A stretch of 64,000 bases of DNA from Spirosoma telluris (GTDB lineage Bacteria > Bacteroidota > Bacteroidia > Cytophagales > Spirosomataceae), in contig QLII01000001.1 in NCBI GenBank assembly GCA_003259005.1, positions 6,811,001 through 6,875,000 on the forward strand, in the 5' to 3' direction. A program made the position numbers and the translations under genes. Shown piece after piece: positions 10,406 to 19,508 of the stretch. The notes beneath the pieces are model-generated. The model saw nothing but the letters and a program-made list of their open reading frames with translations. It did no database searches and was not told the origin of the DNA. Every line of letters starts with the position of its first letter. The first letter of the stretch is position 1.

Positions 10406-10783
10406 ATGCAACGAGAGACACTACTACTTAAGCGTTCTAATAACCCATTTACTATTCGTATTCCTGGGTATGGTCATGTTTTTGATACTCGATTGATTAT
10501 TCAGTTTGAAGGTAATGGGAACTATACGATTGTGCATTTGAAGAACAATTTAAAGCCGTTGTTAGTAAGCCAAACCTTGAAACGATTTGAGGGGCAGTTA
10601 CCAAGTTTTATCCGTATTAGTAAATCAAATCTAGTCAACCCTGATTATGTTGAGCAGGTAATTGAAGAGAGCCGCAAACTCGTTTGTCTAAAATTAGTGA
10701 CTGGTAAATGTGTAATGATTGCCCGTCGTAGGCTAGCTTATACGCTTGCTCGGTTAGAGAGTATACTTAGCGAGTTACCTTAA
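10406..10783 (+). CDS. LytTR-family DNA-binding protein
   Basis: 125 aa consisting almost entirely of a LytTR domain. The typical pattern is present: IIQFEGNGNYTIVHL, then LVSQTLKRFEGQLPSFIRISKSNLVNP and a closing VMIARRRL strand. There is no receiver domain, so it is a stand-alone DNA-binding protein. The surrounding DNA is more AT-rich than the rest of this region. No target or partner is evident; the amino acid permease gene follows 324 bases downstream on the same strand. Confidence 0.85.
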   Translation: MQRETLLLKRSNNPFTIRIPGYGHVFDTRLIIQFEGNGNYTIVHLKNNLKPLLVSQTLKRFEGQLPSFIRISKSNLVNPDYVEQVIEESRKLVCLKLVTGKCVMIARRRLAYTLARLESILSELP

Positions 10784-11107
10784 CTATAGCATCTATTGCA
10801 ATGGTCAGAAGTAAATGAGGAACTAGTGCGAATGACTAAACCGGTACTTTAGTTTTCAGTCGCTTAATGAGCAGGTATTCTGCGCCAGTTTCATTGCTTC
10901 GCTGGTAATCTTTCCCCGTCTATGTAGTGCAAGCCTGTATAACGTAGAAACAGGAAACAGTCAACTGCCTTTTGTTGTGAACACTTGAACACATGCATTT
11001 GGCTTGGCTATTAGGTTGGGAGCCCATTAGCAGCTTTTTGGGGAACCGGAAAGAATTTCTATTTTAGCTGTTTAACATCAATAAACACTGTTTTCTTCCG
11101 CTAGCTT
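10784..11107. other. Gene-free stretch before the amino acid permease
   Basis: About 320 bases. No reading frame, RNA gene or strong palindrome was seen. It probably contains the permease promoter. Confidence 0.45.
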
Positions 11108-12771
11108 ATGTCCCTTTTACGAAAAAAGACCGTAACCCAAATCCTGAGTGATGCCGCCGAAGGTGAATCCAGTAAGCTGGTGAAAACGTTGGGAGTCCGC
11201 GACCTGACTTCGTTTGGCATTGCGGCTATTATTGGGGCTGGTATTTTTAGCACAATTGGACTGGCAAGTTATAACGGTGGCCCTGCGGTATCGCTGTTGT
11301 TTGTTTTCACGGCTATTGCCTGCGTATTCACCGCACTCAGCTATGCGCAGTTTGCGAGTACGGTGCCCGTGAGTGGTAGCGCCTATACCTATGCCTACGT
11401 AGCGTTCGGAGAGATTTTTGCGTGGATCATTGGCTGGGCACTCATTCTGGAATATGCCGTTAGTAACATGGTCGTTGCTATTTCGTGGTCAGAGTATTTT
11501 ACGTCTATGCTGAGCGGGTTTGGGATCACGTTCCCCAAGTACTTTGCTACCGACTATGGGTCGGCCTCCCGTGCTTTCGATCTGGTTCAACAAACGAAAC
11601 AAGCTGGAGCAAGCCTTGCTACCTTGCCCGAAAATACACGCGTACTAGCCGATGCGTTTGCCAACGCCCCATGCTAGGCGACCTGAAAGTAATTGCCAAC
11701 TTGCCTGCTGGTGCGATCACCGTATTGATTACGGCCTTGGTGTATATTGGTATTAAGGAGTCGCGCACGGCGAGTAATATTTTAGTTGTACTCAAATTAG
11801 CAGTTATCGGCCTGGTGATTGGCGTAGGGGCTTTCTACGTGAAACCCGCCAACTGGTCGCCCTTTGCACCGAATGGTGTATCGGGCGTATTGAGTGGGGT
11901 AGCCTCCGTGTTTTTTGCTTTCATTGGATTCGACTCTATCTCAACGACTGCCGAGGAGTGCAAAAACCCCCAGCGTGATCTGCCCCGCGCTATGCTCTAT
12001 TGCCTGGGTATCTGCACCATCCTGTACGTATTGATCACCCTCGTGTTAACCGGTATGGTCAATTACAAAGAGCTAGGTGTCAGCGATCCATTGGCGTATG
12101 TATTTCAGAAGGTAAACCTTGATTTTGTGGCGGGTGTAATTTCGGTCAGCGCGGTGGTAGCCATTACGAGTGCGCTGCTGGTATACCAACTCGGACAGCC
12201 CCGTATCTGGATGACCATGAGCCGCGACGGCTTACTCTGGAAACGTTTTTCGACGATTCATCCCAAATTCAAAACGCCTTCATTTGCCACGATCGTTACA
12301 GGCTTTTTAGTAGCCGTTCCCTCCCTGTTCATGGATTTGAAATTCTTTGTGGACTTAACGAGCGTTGGGACATTTTTTGCCTTCATTCTTGTCTGTGCGG
12401 GTATTTTGTTCTTAGATGCCAGAGGATTGACGGCGCAATCGAAGTTCAAAGTACCATACATAAATGGCAAATACATTATTGGAGTCGTGCTGCTAGGTGT
12501 ACTGGCTTATGCACTTACTGGGTCCGATTTACTGCAAACGGTAGAAAGTAAGCCTTTGCTGATAGTTTTCTGGGGCGTATGGGCGTTTCTTGCCGTACAG
12601 GGTTTTCGGTACAATTTCTCGTTACTACCTGTCATCGGCGTATTGACCAACCTCTACCTAATGACTGAATTAGGAGCTAGTAACTGGAAGATTTTTGGTA
12701 TCTGGCTAGTGATTGGCCTGGTCATTTATTTTTCGTACGGGTTTCGGAAGAGTAAATTGGCTGGTAAATAG
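11108..12771 (+). CDS. APC-family amino acid permease, frameshifted in this sequence
   Basis: Restored length 554 aa with about 12-14 membrane segments. It has APC signatures: FGIAAIIGAGIFSTIG in the first helix, VPVSGSAYTYAYVAFGE, FFAFIGFDSISTTAEE and NPQRDLPRA, closest to the cationic amino acid transporter/YfnA group. The frame stops after FANAPC. One additional C in the run at 11667-11670 restores ANAPMLGDLKV and the full length. It would import amino acids across the inner membrane. It appears monocistronic and converges on the lipoprotein gene at 12809. Confidence 0.9.
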
Positions 12772-12808
12772 AACCCTATAGACGCATTTCAAGTAGCTGG
12801 TTCGAAAA

Positions 12809-13618
12809 TCAATAATACGTTAACTCCGTTACCAGATTGTTTTGCTGAATACGGACGGGGTATCCGTTCGGTGCGTATTCGTAGGTGGCACCGGCGGTAT
12901 GTAGCATATGTCGGCTTGAGAAAAAAGGAGAGATATAGTGAACTGTACCCGCATATGGGTTTAGCCCCTGGTCGTAGTCGTACTGGAATGTACGGTCAGC
13001 CAGATCGGGTGTTCCTGCCGTATTGCGCTCCCGTAGCGAAATGATGTTGCCTTTAGTATCATAAGTGAATTCCTGAGTTGAGCCTAATTTACGCGAACTA
13101 TCATAACGCAACACCTTCAGTGGCTGGTTTTGGTTGTCGTACTCATAGGCTGTTATACTTTGTAATTCCCATTGCCCCGACTGTTTCAAAAATGTATGAC
13201 TTTCCTGAATACGGCCAAGATTGTCTGTATTGATTTCATCATAACTTATCCACGTGACAGGCCCGCTGCATGTGTAAAGGCTTGATAAGGCACAGCCATT
13301 CGTAAAGTGTTGCACATAACGTAACTGTCCAGCGGCATCGTACCGGTATTGATCGGCTGATGTAATTTGTCCCGATTGATAGCGTCTCCCTTCGACTAAT
13401 TTACCTTGTTGATTGTAACGCCACTCACCACTTAACTGCCCAGCGTGAATTTCACTTTTGAGTCGTCCAGCCGCCGAGCTGCCATTCAGAATGGGTTGGT
13501 ACACAGTTGGTAAATCAGCGAACGACTGTATGGGTGTATCGGCTGGTTGAGCCTCATGGCTATCCTGACAAGCGGATAAAAAGAGTATGAATCCGATAAG
13601 AAGGTAAAGGGTGCGCAT
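12809..13618 (-). CDS. Lipoprotein with YD/RHS-like repeats
   Basis: 269 aa with lipoprotein signal (FLSACQDS). The body is a run of short beta-strand repeats of the type YRYDAAGQLRYV, YDNQNQPLKVLRYDS and FTYDTKGNIISL, similar to the YD repeats of RHS/wall-associated proteins but few in number. It is probably exported and anchored to the outer membrane. No toxin C-terminal domain is present. It is monocistronic. Confidence 0.7.
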   Translation of the reverse strand: MRTLYLLIGFILFLSACQDSHEAQPADTPIQSFADLPTVYQPILNGSSAAGRLKSEIHAGQLSGEWRYNQQGKLVEGRRYQSGQITSADQYRYDAAGQLRYVQHFTNGCALSSLYTCSGPVTWISYDEINTDNLGRIQESHTFLKQSGQWELQSITAYEYDNQNQPLKVLRYDSSRKLGSTQEFTYDTKGNIISLRERNTAGTPDLADRTFQYDYDQGLNPYAGTVHYISPFFSSRHMLHTAGATYEYAPNGYPVRIQQNNLVTELTYY

Positions 13619-13698
13619 ATGAACCGAGCTATAAGTACCAATTGTCTAAAAGACTCTAATCCAGACCGAACGGTTGTAATGGAGTCAAGAAAATAGCT

Positions 13699-13728
13699 GT
13701 AGTGCCGACCGTCCCGGTCGGCACTACA
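13699..13728. repeat. GC-rich palindrome of the GCCGACCG type
   Basis: Arms 13699-13712 and 13715-13728 are exact reverse complements (TGTAGTGCCGACCG) with a 2-base spacer. A degenerate relative with the same GACCG/CGGTC words lies at about 14985-15050. It lies upstream of the minus-strand lipoprotein gene and downstream of the minus-strand methyltransferase, so it may act as the terminator of the latter, but no T-run is seen. Confidence 0.7.
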
Positions 13729-13770
13729 CTCGAAAAATAAAATTTAAGCAGCCTCCTTGGTAAGTACTGA

Positions 13771-14502
13771 TCACTTCCCAAAAAACATAATATGCTGCTG
13801 TGGTAGCCGGTCGTCGTTTTTTAGGAGTTTCAACCCAGCCGCTTTCATCTCCTTTGTGGCCTGGGCTACGCTTAGTTTATGGAGTTCTTTGATCGGTACG
13901 TTAGGATCTTCGGCGCGGTATTCGACCAAGGCCACTCGTCCACCCGGTTTTAAGGCCGACGCAATATGCTGCATCATTTCGCGGGGATATGAAAACTCGT
14001 GGTAGGCATCGATCAGGATGGCCAGATCAATACTGCCTGCGGTTAATTTTGGATCTGATTCAGTACCTAAAACAGGTTCAACATTAGCGGCTTTGTATTT
14101 TGCTTTTCCTTGGTTCAGGTAAGCAATCATTTCGGGCTGAATATCAACAGCTAGTACTTTACCTTTGGGTAATTCGGGGGCCATCAGGAACGTGAAAAAT
14201 CCCGTACCGGCCCCAATATCAGCAACTACATCAGTGGGTTTCAGCGTAAGGGCTTTTAGTAATAAGTCGGTGCGTTCTTCGCGCTCCCGTTCCGGGCGTT
14301 CGAGCCACGACGCGCCGAGGTGGCCCATAACCTGGGCAATTTCGCGACCCTGATAAATTTTGCCGATACCATCGCGGCTGGGTTTCCTGACTTGGTATAT
14401 CTTTGCCGGAGAGGCAGGAGATAAGGTCGTGGGTTGTTGCTGGGACCAAGCCAGTCCACAGCTTAACCATACTACGAAATATAAAATCCAGAGCTTTTGC
14501 AT
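13771..14502 (-). CDS. Exported class I SAM-dependent methyltransferase
   Basis: 243 aa with an N-terminal signal peptide (MQKLWILYFVVWLSCGLAWS). The Rossmann-fold SAM motif VVADIGAGTGFFTF is at about residues 94-107, followed by KVLAVDIQPEMI and the acidic post-motif LAILIDAYHEF. A signal peptide on a methyltransferase is unusual but recurs in this family. The substrate is unknown. It is divergent from the holin-like gene at 14581. Confidence 0.85.
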   Translation of the reverse strand: MQKLWILYFVVWLSCGLAWSQQQPTTLSPASPAKIYQVRKPSRDGIGKIYQGREIAQVMGHLGASWLERPEREREERTDLLLKALTLKPTDVVADIGAGTGFFTFLMAPELPKGKVLAVDIQPEMIAYLNQGKAKYKAANVEPVLGTESDPKLTAGSIDLAILIDAYHEFSYPREMMQHIASALKPGGRVALVEYRAEDPNVPIKELHKLSVAQATKEMKAAGLKLLKNDDRLPQQHIMFFGK

Positions 14503-14580
14503 CGCTACTTTAATCGGGGTATAGAGTCTAAACCATCTTCAACCCAAACGGTTGTTCAATTTAACCAATTAGACCAGTTT

Positions 14581-14949
14581 ATGAATTTAATCTTACACGT
14601 ACTTCTCGATGCTGCCGTCATTTTCGGCTTAGCCTACTTTATGCCGCAAGTTGATGTCAAAAACTTTGGAACAGCTGTGCTGATTGCCCTATTGCTGGGT
14701 TTGCTAAACTTCTTTGTCGGTTGGCTGATTCGTTTTCCGCTGAATCTGGTCACCTTTTTTCTGCTAACTGGCCTTGTCCGGATTGTAGTTACGGCGCTTT
14801 TATTGAAATTGATTGACAACTTCATGGACAGTTTTACTATTGTAGGGTTCTGGCCTGCTCTTGTTATTGCACTGGCTGTTGCCGTAGCTGGGATGCTGAT
14901 TGATCGCTCGGCTCCAACCCCGAAATGGTTGACTCAGGCTATGTCGTGA
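14581..14949 (+). CDS. Phage-holin-like 4-TM membrane protein (superfamily IV)
   Basis: 122 aa from the ATG at 14581. Four hydrophobic helices fill nearly the whole length (ILHVLLDAAVIFGLAYF, ALLLGLLNFFVGWLI, FFLLTGLVRIVVTALLLKL, PALVIALAVAVAGMLI), the pattern of the small phage_holin_4_2 family found in many non-phage contexts. No other phage genes are near, so a holin role is not implied. It is likely an inner membrane protein of unknown function. Confidence 0.8.
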   Translation: MNLILHVLLDAAVIFGLAYFMPQVDVKNFGTAVLIALLLGLLNFFVGWLIRFPLNLVTFFLLTGLVRIVVTALLLKLIDNFMDSFTIVGFWPALVIALAVAVAGMLIDRSAPTPKWLTQAMS

Positions 14950-15052
14950 CGCTCTTCTCTTATTTGCGATTAGCTTGACCTGTCGTGCTGACCGTCTCGA
15001 TCGGTAGAAAATTATTCGCTACTCTACCAACCGCCCCGGTCGGCCCTACAAA

Positions 15053-15082
15053 AAAAGCCGGATCAGTTACGATCCGGCTTTT
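15053..15082. terminator. Bidirectional intrinsic terminator
   Basis: Stem AAAAGCCGGATC (15053-15064) pairs with 15071-15082 around a 6-base loop, with A and T tracts on both sides. It sits between the convergent holin-like gene and the zinc peptidase gene, so it can serve both. Confidence 0.85.
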
Positions 15083-15106
15083 GGGTTATAAAAAATTGCC
15101 TGCTGA

Positions 15107-15787
15107 TTAGTCGCTCCGGCGTCCACCCAGCAGCAAGCTGGCGTAATAGAGCAACGTGGCTAATGAACCTAAAGCGGCTACTACATAAGTCATTGCGGCC
15201 CACCAAAGTGCATCTTTCGCGAAACCATATTCACGTTGATTCACGATACCCCTTGTCTGAATCCAGGCCAGCGCTCTTCGACTGGCGTCGAACTCTACAG
15301 GCAGTGTTACAAAGCTAAACAGGGTTGTCAGGGCAAACAGGGCAACCCCAATGGCCAGTGGAATCGGCGTTGTCCGAAGGAGCAGAACACCTGCCAGCAG
15401 AATCCATTGCATATACTGCGACGAAACCGTTAGAACGGGCACCATCGCCGACCGGAACTTCAACGGGGCGTAGGCTAGTTTATGCTGCACGGCGTGCCCA
15501 CACTCGTGCGATGCTACGGCGGCAGCTGCTACACTACGGCCATAATAGACATCGGCGCTTAGGTTTACCGTTTTTTCTTCTGGGTTATAGTGGTCGGTGA
15601 GCATGCCTTCAACCGATACAACGCGGACATCATAGATACCGTTTTCGTTCAGCATCTTTTGGGCCACTTCTGCACCGCTTAAGCCATTGCTTAGGCCAAT
15701 TTGGGAGTATTCATTGAACTTGCTTCGTAGTCGCCAGCTCACGAATGCGCTAGCGCCGAAGATAAGAATCATAATTAACCAGATCAT
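15107..15787 (-). CDS. Zinc metallopeptidase of the YugP family
   Basis: 226 aa. An N-terminal membrane segment is followed by a luminal/cytoplasmic domain with the zinc motif HECGH (H94, E95, H98) and two or three C-terminal hydrophobic helices, the layout of the membrane zinc-dependent neutral peptidase (YugP-like) family. The physiological substrate is unknown. It is monocistronic, with a terminator just after its stop. Confidence 0.9.
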   Translation of the reverse strand: MIWLIMILIFGASAFVSWRLRSKFNEYSQIGLSNGLSGAEVAQKMLNENGIYDVRVVSVEGMLTDHYNPEEKTVNLSADVYYGRSVAAAAVASHECGHAVQHKLAYAPLKFRSAMVPVLTVSSQYMQWILLAGVLLLRTTPIPLAIGVALFALTTLFSFVTLPVEFDASRRALAWIQTRGIVNQREYGFAKDALWWAAMTYVVAALGSLATLLYYASLLLGGRRSD

Positions 15788-15926
15788 CTCAATTAGTCAG
15801 GTTTGTGGTTTCAATTAAACGGCCAATGTATTCGGTCGTTAGTAGTAAAACAACAGTTCGCCTAAAAAAGTATCCCGGCAGGTTGACCATTTATCAAGTC
15901 TGGGGGCCATTTAACAACCCAATAGA

Positions 15927-16406
15927 CTAATAACTTTGTTTAATCTTCTCGATGAGTTTGGTTGTGGAATAGCCCGGTACAAGTTCGACCGTTTCGACGG
16001 AGCCACCTCTTCCCAGTACAAAATCAGCGCCCACTATATTGGCGACTGTATAATCATTTCCTTTAACGAGAATATCAGGCTGCACGGCTTCGATTAGTTC
16101 GAGGGGCGTGGGTTCCCCAAATAAGACAACAGCATCAATGAATTGGAGGGCTGCCATGAGCCGTGCACGGGCATATTCGTTTACGACAGGGCGCAGTGGG
16201 CCTTTGATGCAACTAACAGACGCATCGGTATTGAGACCCAAAATCATCCGGTTGCCCAGAGCGCTGGCTTTTTCAAGATAATCAATATGACCAAGGTGAA
16301 CGATATCAAAGCAACCATTGGTGAAAACGATTTTCTGCCCTTCGGCACGCCATTGATCAGCCTGGCGAATGGCCTGTTCACGGGTGAGAATTTTAGATTC
16401 AGTCAT
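15927..16406 (-). CDS. rfaE2: D-glycero-beta-D-manno-heptose 1-phosphate adenylyltransferase
   Basis: 159 aa from the ATG at 16406; a TTG three codons upstream is the alternative start. It is a stand-alone nucleotidyltransferase domain equal to the C-terminal half of HldE, transferring AMP to heptose 1-phosphate to make ADP-heptose for lipopolysaccharide core. The motifs FTNGCFDIVHLGH and the late GYSTTKLIEKI are diagnostic. The first-step kinase is not nearby. The toxin gene of a toxin-antitoxin pair ends 10 bases upstream, so they may share a transcript. Confidence 0.93.
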   Translation of the reverse strand: MTESKILTREQAIRQADQWRAEGQKIVFTNGCFDIVHLGHIDYLEKASALGNRMILGLNTDASVSCIKGPLRPVVNEYARARLMAALQFIDAVVLFGEPTPLELIEAVQPDILVKGNDYTVANIVGADFVLGRGGSVETVELVPGYSTTKLIEKIKQSY

Positions 16407-16415
16407 GGAGTGCAA

Positions 16416-16742
16416 TCAAAACTCAATATTGAGCCGCTCAAGAATGATGGTTGGATCTTGTCTCTGATGAAGCACTGCCGTTATTAAAATGATGGCATTA
16501 ATTTCATCTATAACATAGTAAATTGTGTAAGGAAATTTTCGCAAGTGTGCCCTTCGGGCAAACAGAAAATGCTCCTGATACATATAGGGGTTATTAGCAA
16601 GCAGAGACTCCGTATACTCGTAAGCATCCAGCCATTGAAGCCCCAGGGTAGGTTTACGAGCGATTAATTCATCAATAATTCTGTCACGATCAAAGTCGGC
16701 CTGTTCAGTTAATACAACTGAGAATTTATTTGGACCATCCAT
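16416..16742 (-). CDS. RelE/ParE-family toxin of a type II toxin-antitoxin pair
   Basis: 108 aa. The pattern SVVLTEQADFDRDRIIDELI, NPYMYQEH and LRKFPYTIYYVID followed by ILITAVLHQRQDP fits the compact ParE/RelE fold. It overlaps the end of the upstream small gene by 17 bases, as typical toxin-antitoxin pairs do. ParE members block gyrase and RelE members cut mRNA on ribosomes; this cannot be decided here. Confidence 0.8.
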   Translation of the reverse strand: MDGPNKFSVVLTEQADFDRDRIIDELIARKPTLGLQWLDAYEYTESLLANNPYMYQEHFLFARRAHLRKFPYTIYYVIDEINAIILITAVLHQRQDPTIILERLNIEF

Positions 16743-16974
16743 ACTTTAGGCGGATACGTTGCGAGGAATCCTCAGCTGAAATACCCGTTTCAGGATGGGC
16801 TTTGTATTGTTCATACCGCTTTGTTAATAACTCTTTGAGCAATGCCTGATAAGTAGGATCATTCTCCTCAACCGTTGATTTCGCCAGCAACTGATTAGCT
16901 ACCTCCAGTAATTCCTGTTGCTGTTCTTCGGATAGTTCGTCTATCGTTTTATGTAATTCTTCAGCGACGCTCAT
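16726..16974 (-). CDS. Antitoxin partner of the ParE/RelE-like toxin
   Basis: 82 aa, acidic and helical (IDELSEEQQQELLEVANQLL), resembling small addiction-module antidote proteins. No DNA-binding motif is certain. It is first in a two-gene unit with the toxin, overlapping it by 17 bases, which is the usual antitoxin-first order. The role is inferred largely from context. Confidence 0.7.
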   Translation of the reverse strand: MSVAEELHKTIDELSEEQQQELLEVANQLLAKSTVEENDPTYQALLKELLTKRYEQYKAHPETGISAEDSSQRIRLKYGWSK

Positions 16975-17003
16975 AGCTGTTCTGTTTTTACAAATATACG
17001 TAA

Positions 17004-18054
17004 TTACGGCTCCAGTTTTACCGCTTTGGGGTCATCCAGAACATCAGGTAGGGTGGTTGTTTTATTGCGTCGCAATAGCACAACTAAGAGGGCCAGAACC
17101 CCTAAAATGATAATCATAATTGTGGAAACACCGTGGATAAACGTGGCCAGAATCTGGCCATCCTGACTCGTAAGGCCATAGAGCAACGCGACCTGCCCAA
17201 CCAACAAGTGAAATGAACCAATGCCACCCGGGGTAGGGGCTGCCATGCCCAGAGAACCAACTACCAAAATAGTTAGCCCAGCCAGCGCACCAAGTTTCGC
17301 AGTAGCAGGCATGGCGAAAAATAGGGTGTAGGACATCAGGTAGTACATGAGCCAGATCAGGCAGGTGTGAAACACAAACGCACCGGGTCGGCGCAGTTTA
17401 CGAACGCTTAACAAGCCCGATAACAACCCTTTCAGAAAGCCGCTAACTTTTTGATAAAGCGGGTGTCGACCCAGGGCTTCCCGATACCGGTTAAACAGAA
17501 ACCACCCCAGCAAGCCCAGGCCCAATAGAACAGCACCCGCTAACATAAGTAATCCTGACCCACTTGACCCCTTAGGGAGTTTACCCCCAGAAATTCCATA
17601 AAGAACTGACTAAGCCGGTCAAACTCAAGGATAAACGTAGCGCCAAGTAACAACACCAGCATGAGCAGATCGAATAGTCGCTCAGCCACAACGGTACCAA
17701 AACTAACATTAACCGGTACCCCGATAGCCGGTATAGGGTGCCACAACGGGCAACTTCGCCAGCGCGGGGAAGGGCCAGATTGGCCAGATAGCCGGTCAAC
17801 ACGCTTACGGTTGTATCGAGAGAAGAAGGCCGTTGAGGAACGACAGGTTCCAGTAGAATTCGCCAGCGTTCGGCCCGGCTCCAGTGAGCAACAAAAGTTA
17901 AAACGGCTGAGAGTAATACCCACCGGTAATCAGCAGCCTTGATTTTTTGCCATAAACCGGCAGCATCCAGGTGGCTTTGTTGAAACGTAAACCAAAGTAA
18001 TCCTCCCGCAATGGATAGAGAGATTAAGTATTTGAGAATATTCTTGAGATTCAT
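17004..18054 (-). CDS. Lysylphosphatidylglycerol synthase TM-domain/flippase-like protein, two frameshifts in this sequence
   Basis: Restored length 350 aa with about eight membrane helices. It fits the UPF0104/LPG-synthase-TM family: RAERWRILLEP, VLTGYLANLALPRAGEVARC, GTVVAERLFDLLML and the late APTPGGIGSFHLLVG. Members are thought to flip or modify lipids in the inner membrane. Two single-base losses break the frame: at the C run 17719-17722 and at the G run 17575-17577. Adding one base at each gives a continuous family-like sequence divisible by three. Confidence 0.85.
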
Positions 18055-18142
18055 ATAGCGTGTAATGCGGTCGATTCGGCGTTCCGATGGAAAGTCGCGC
18101 TGAGAGTACTAAAATTGCCACCTTTAGGCAGCGTTAACTAAA

Positions 18143-18169
18143 AAACTCCGCTACAAAGTAACGGAGTTT
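18143..18169 (-). terminator. Intrinsic terminator after the MoeB/ThiF-rhodanese gene
   Basis: AAACTCCG at 18143-18150 pairs with CGGAGTTT at 18162-18169. It is located 35 bases beyond the stop of the minus-strand gene at 18204, with A/T tracts outside the stem. Confidence 0.75.
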
Positions 18170-18203
18170 CGTTGATATGGATGTAACGGTCACTAAAAGG
18201 CTT

Positions 18204-19343
18204 TTAATAGATTGCCATTTCGGGTTCTATATCTCTTGCCCAGGCGTTAATGCCACCGTCGAGGTTGTACAGATTTGTCAGGCCACCCTGTGCATATAAG
18301 TACTGCGCTACGTTGGCTGAGCGGATACCGTGGTGGCAATAAATAACTACAGGCCGATCGGTTGGAATGCGTTTCCGATTGTTAGGAATCATACCGACAG
18401 GAATCAGGATAGCCCCTTCTAAATGACAAAGATCATATTCAGGTCGTTCACGAACATCCAGCAGAAAAAGGTCCTGACCCTGTGCCATTCGTTCGGCCAG
18501 TTCCTGAACGGACATTTTTTGCGGACCTGATTCGCCGGGAGTAGGGCGTAAACCGGCCTTGGCCAAGCCTTGCTGAGCAAGCTCCATCGCATCGACCCGG
18601 CGTTTATTTTTGATTTTCTGTTGACTCATCGATAATAAGTCAACTATCAGCAGATGTTCATTCAGCGATTGACCAATGCCTGTAATCAGCTTAATGACTT
18701 CGTTGGCCTGATAGGTGCCAATAACACCTGGTAGTACGCCCAATACGCCGGTATCGTTACAATTTGGAATTTCGATTTCATTTGGATATTCCGGGAACAG
18801 GCACCGGTAGGTTGGTCCCCATCGGCCATCGCCAAGATCGGCATTCAGAACCGCTACCTGTCCTTCGAAACGATGAATGGCGCCATACACGAAGGGTTTG
18901 CCCAGCGTAACACATACGTCATTCACTAAATAGCGTACTTTAAAATTGTCAGTACAGTCAACGACAATATCGTAGGCTTCGATAATAGCTCGTGCGTTGC
19001 TGATATCCAGCGACATTGTGTATGTATCGAAGGTAATATCGGAGTTAAGTCGGTTCAGGTGATTAACAGCGATTTTTGCCTTAGGCTTGCCAATCTCATC
19101 GGTCGTATAGAGTACCTGACGTTGCAGGTTACTCAGGTCCACAACATCAGGATCAATAACGCCAATCGTACCAACGCCAGCGGCTGTCAGATAAAGCAAT
19201 ACCGGGCACCCCAGCCCACCGGCACCAACAACGAGTACACGGGCGTTTTTAAGCCTTAATTGACCTGCTGAGCCAATTTCGGGAAGGTTTAGATGCTTCT
19301 GATAGCGTTGCTGTTCGGAAGGTACCAGCGTTGTTGCTTCCAT
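18204..19343 (-). CDS. MoeB/ThiF-family adenylyltransferase fused to a rhodanese domain
   Basis: 379 aa. Residues about 10-250 are an E1-like adenylation domain (VVGAGGLGCPVLLYL nucleotide loop, NLQRQVLY, DCTDNF, GVLGVLPGVIG). Residues about 280-375 are a rhodanese domain with the active-site loop YCHHGIRS. Such fusions activate the C-terminus of small sulfur carriers (MoaD/ThiS) and pass sulfur to them. Only one of the four zinc-binding cysteines of classical MoeB/ThiF is visible (YRC); the C-terminal CxxC is absent. The carrier protein is not nearby, so molybdopterin versus thiamine cannot be decided. Confidence 0.88.
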   Translation of the reverse strand: MEATTLVPSEQQRYQKHLNLPEIGSAGQLRLKNARVLVVGAGGLGCPVLLYLTAAGVGTIGVIDPDVVDLSNLQRQVLYTTDEIGKPKAKIAVNHLNRLNSDITFDTYTMSLDISNARAIIEAYDIVVDCTDNFKVRYLVNDVCVTLGKPFVYGAIHRFEGQVAVLNADLGDGRWGPTYRCLFPEYPNEIEIPNCNDTGVLGVLPGVIGTYQANEVIKLITGIGQSLNEHLLIVDLLSMSQQKIKNKRRVDAMELAQQGLAKAGLRPTPGESGPQKMSVQELAERMAQGQDLFLLDVRERPEYDLCHLEGAILIPVGMIPNNRKRIPTDRPVVIYCHHGIRSANVAQYLYAQGGLTNLYNLDGGINAWARDIEPEMAIY

Positions 19344-19508
19344 TGATTTGTTAGATTGAGTTAGGCGAGGTTATAGCGTTATAATCAAACAGATTTTCCA
19401 TCACTAAAATTGCGCTAAAATAAGATCAAACGTAAATATTTCGTAAACGCTCTATATGTACTTTTTTTTAGTACTATTGCCCCGGCAAAATCCAAACGTT
19501 TCTCAACT

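Noticed and set aside
14581..14949. Prophage hint from a holin-like protein
   Set aside because: No other phage genes, integrase or att sites nearby; this family is common outside phages.
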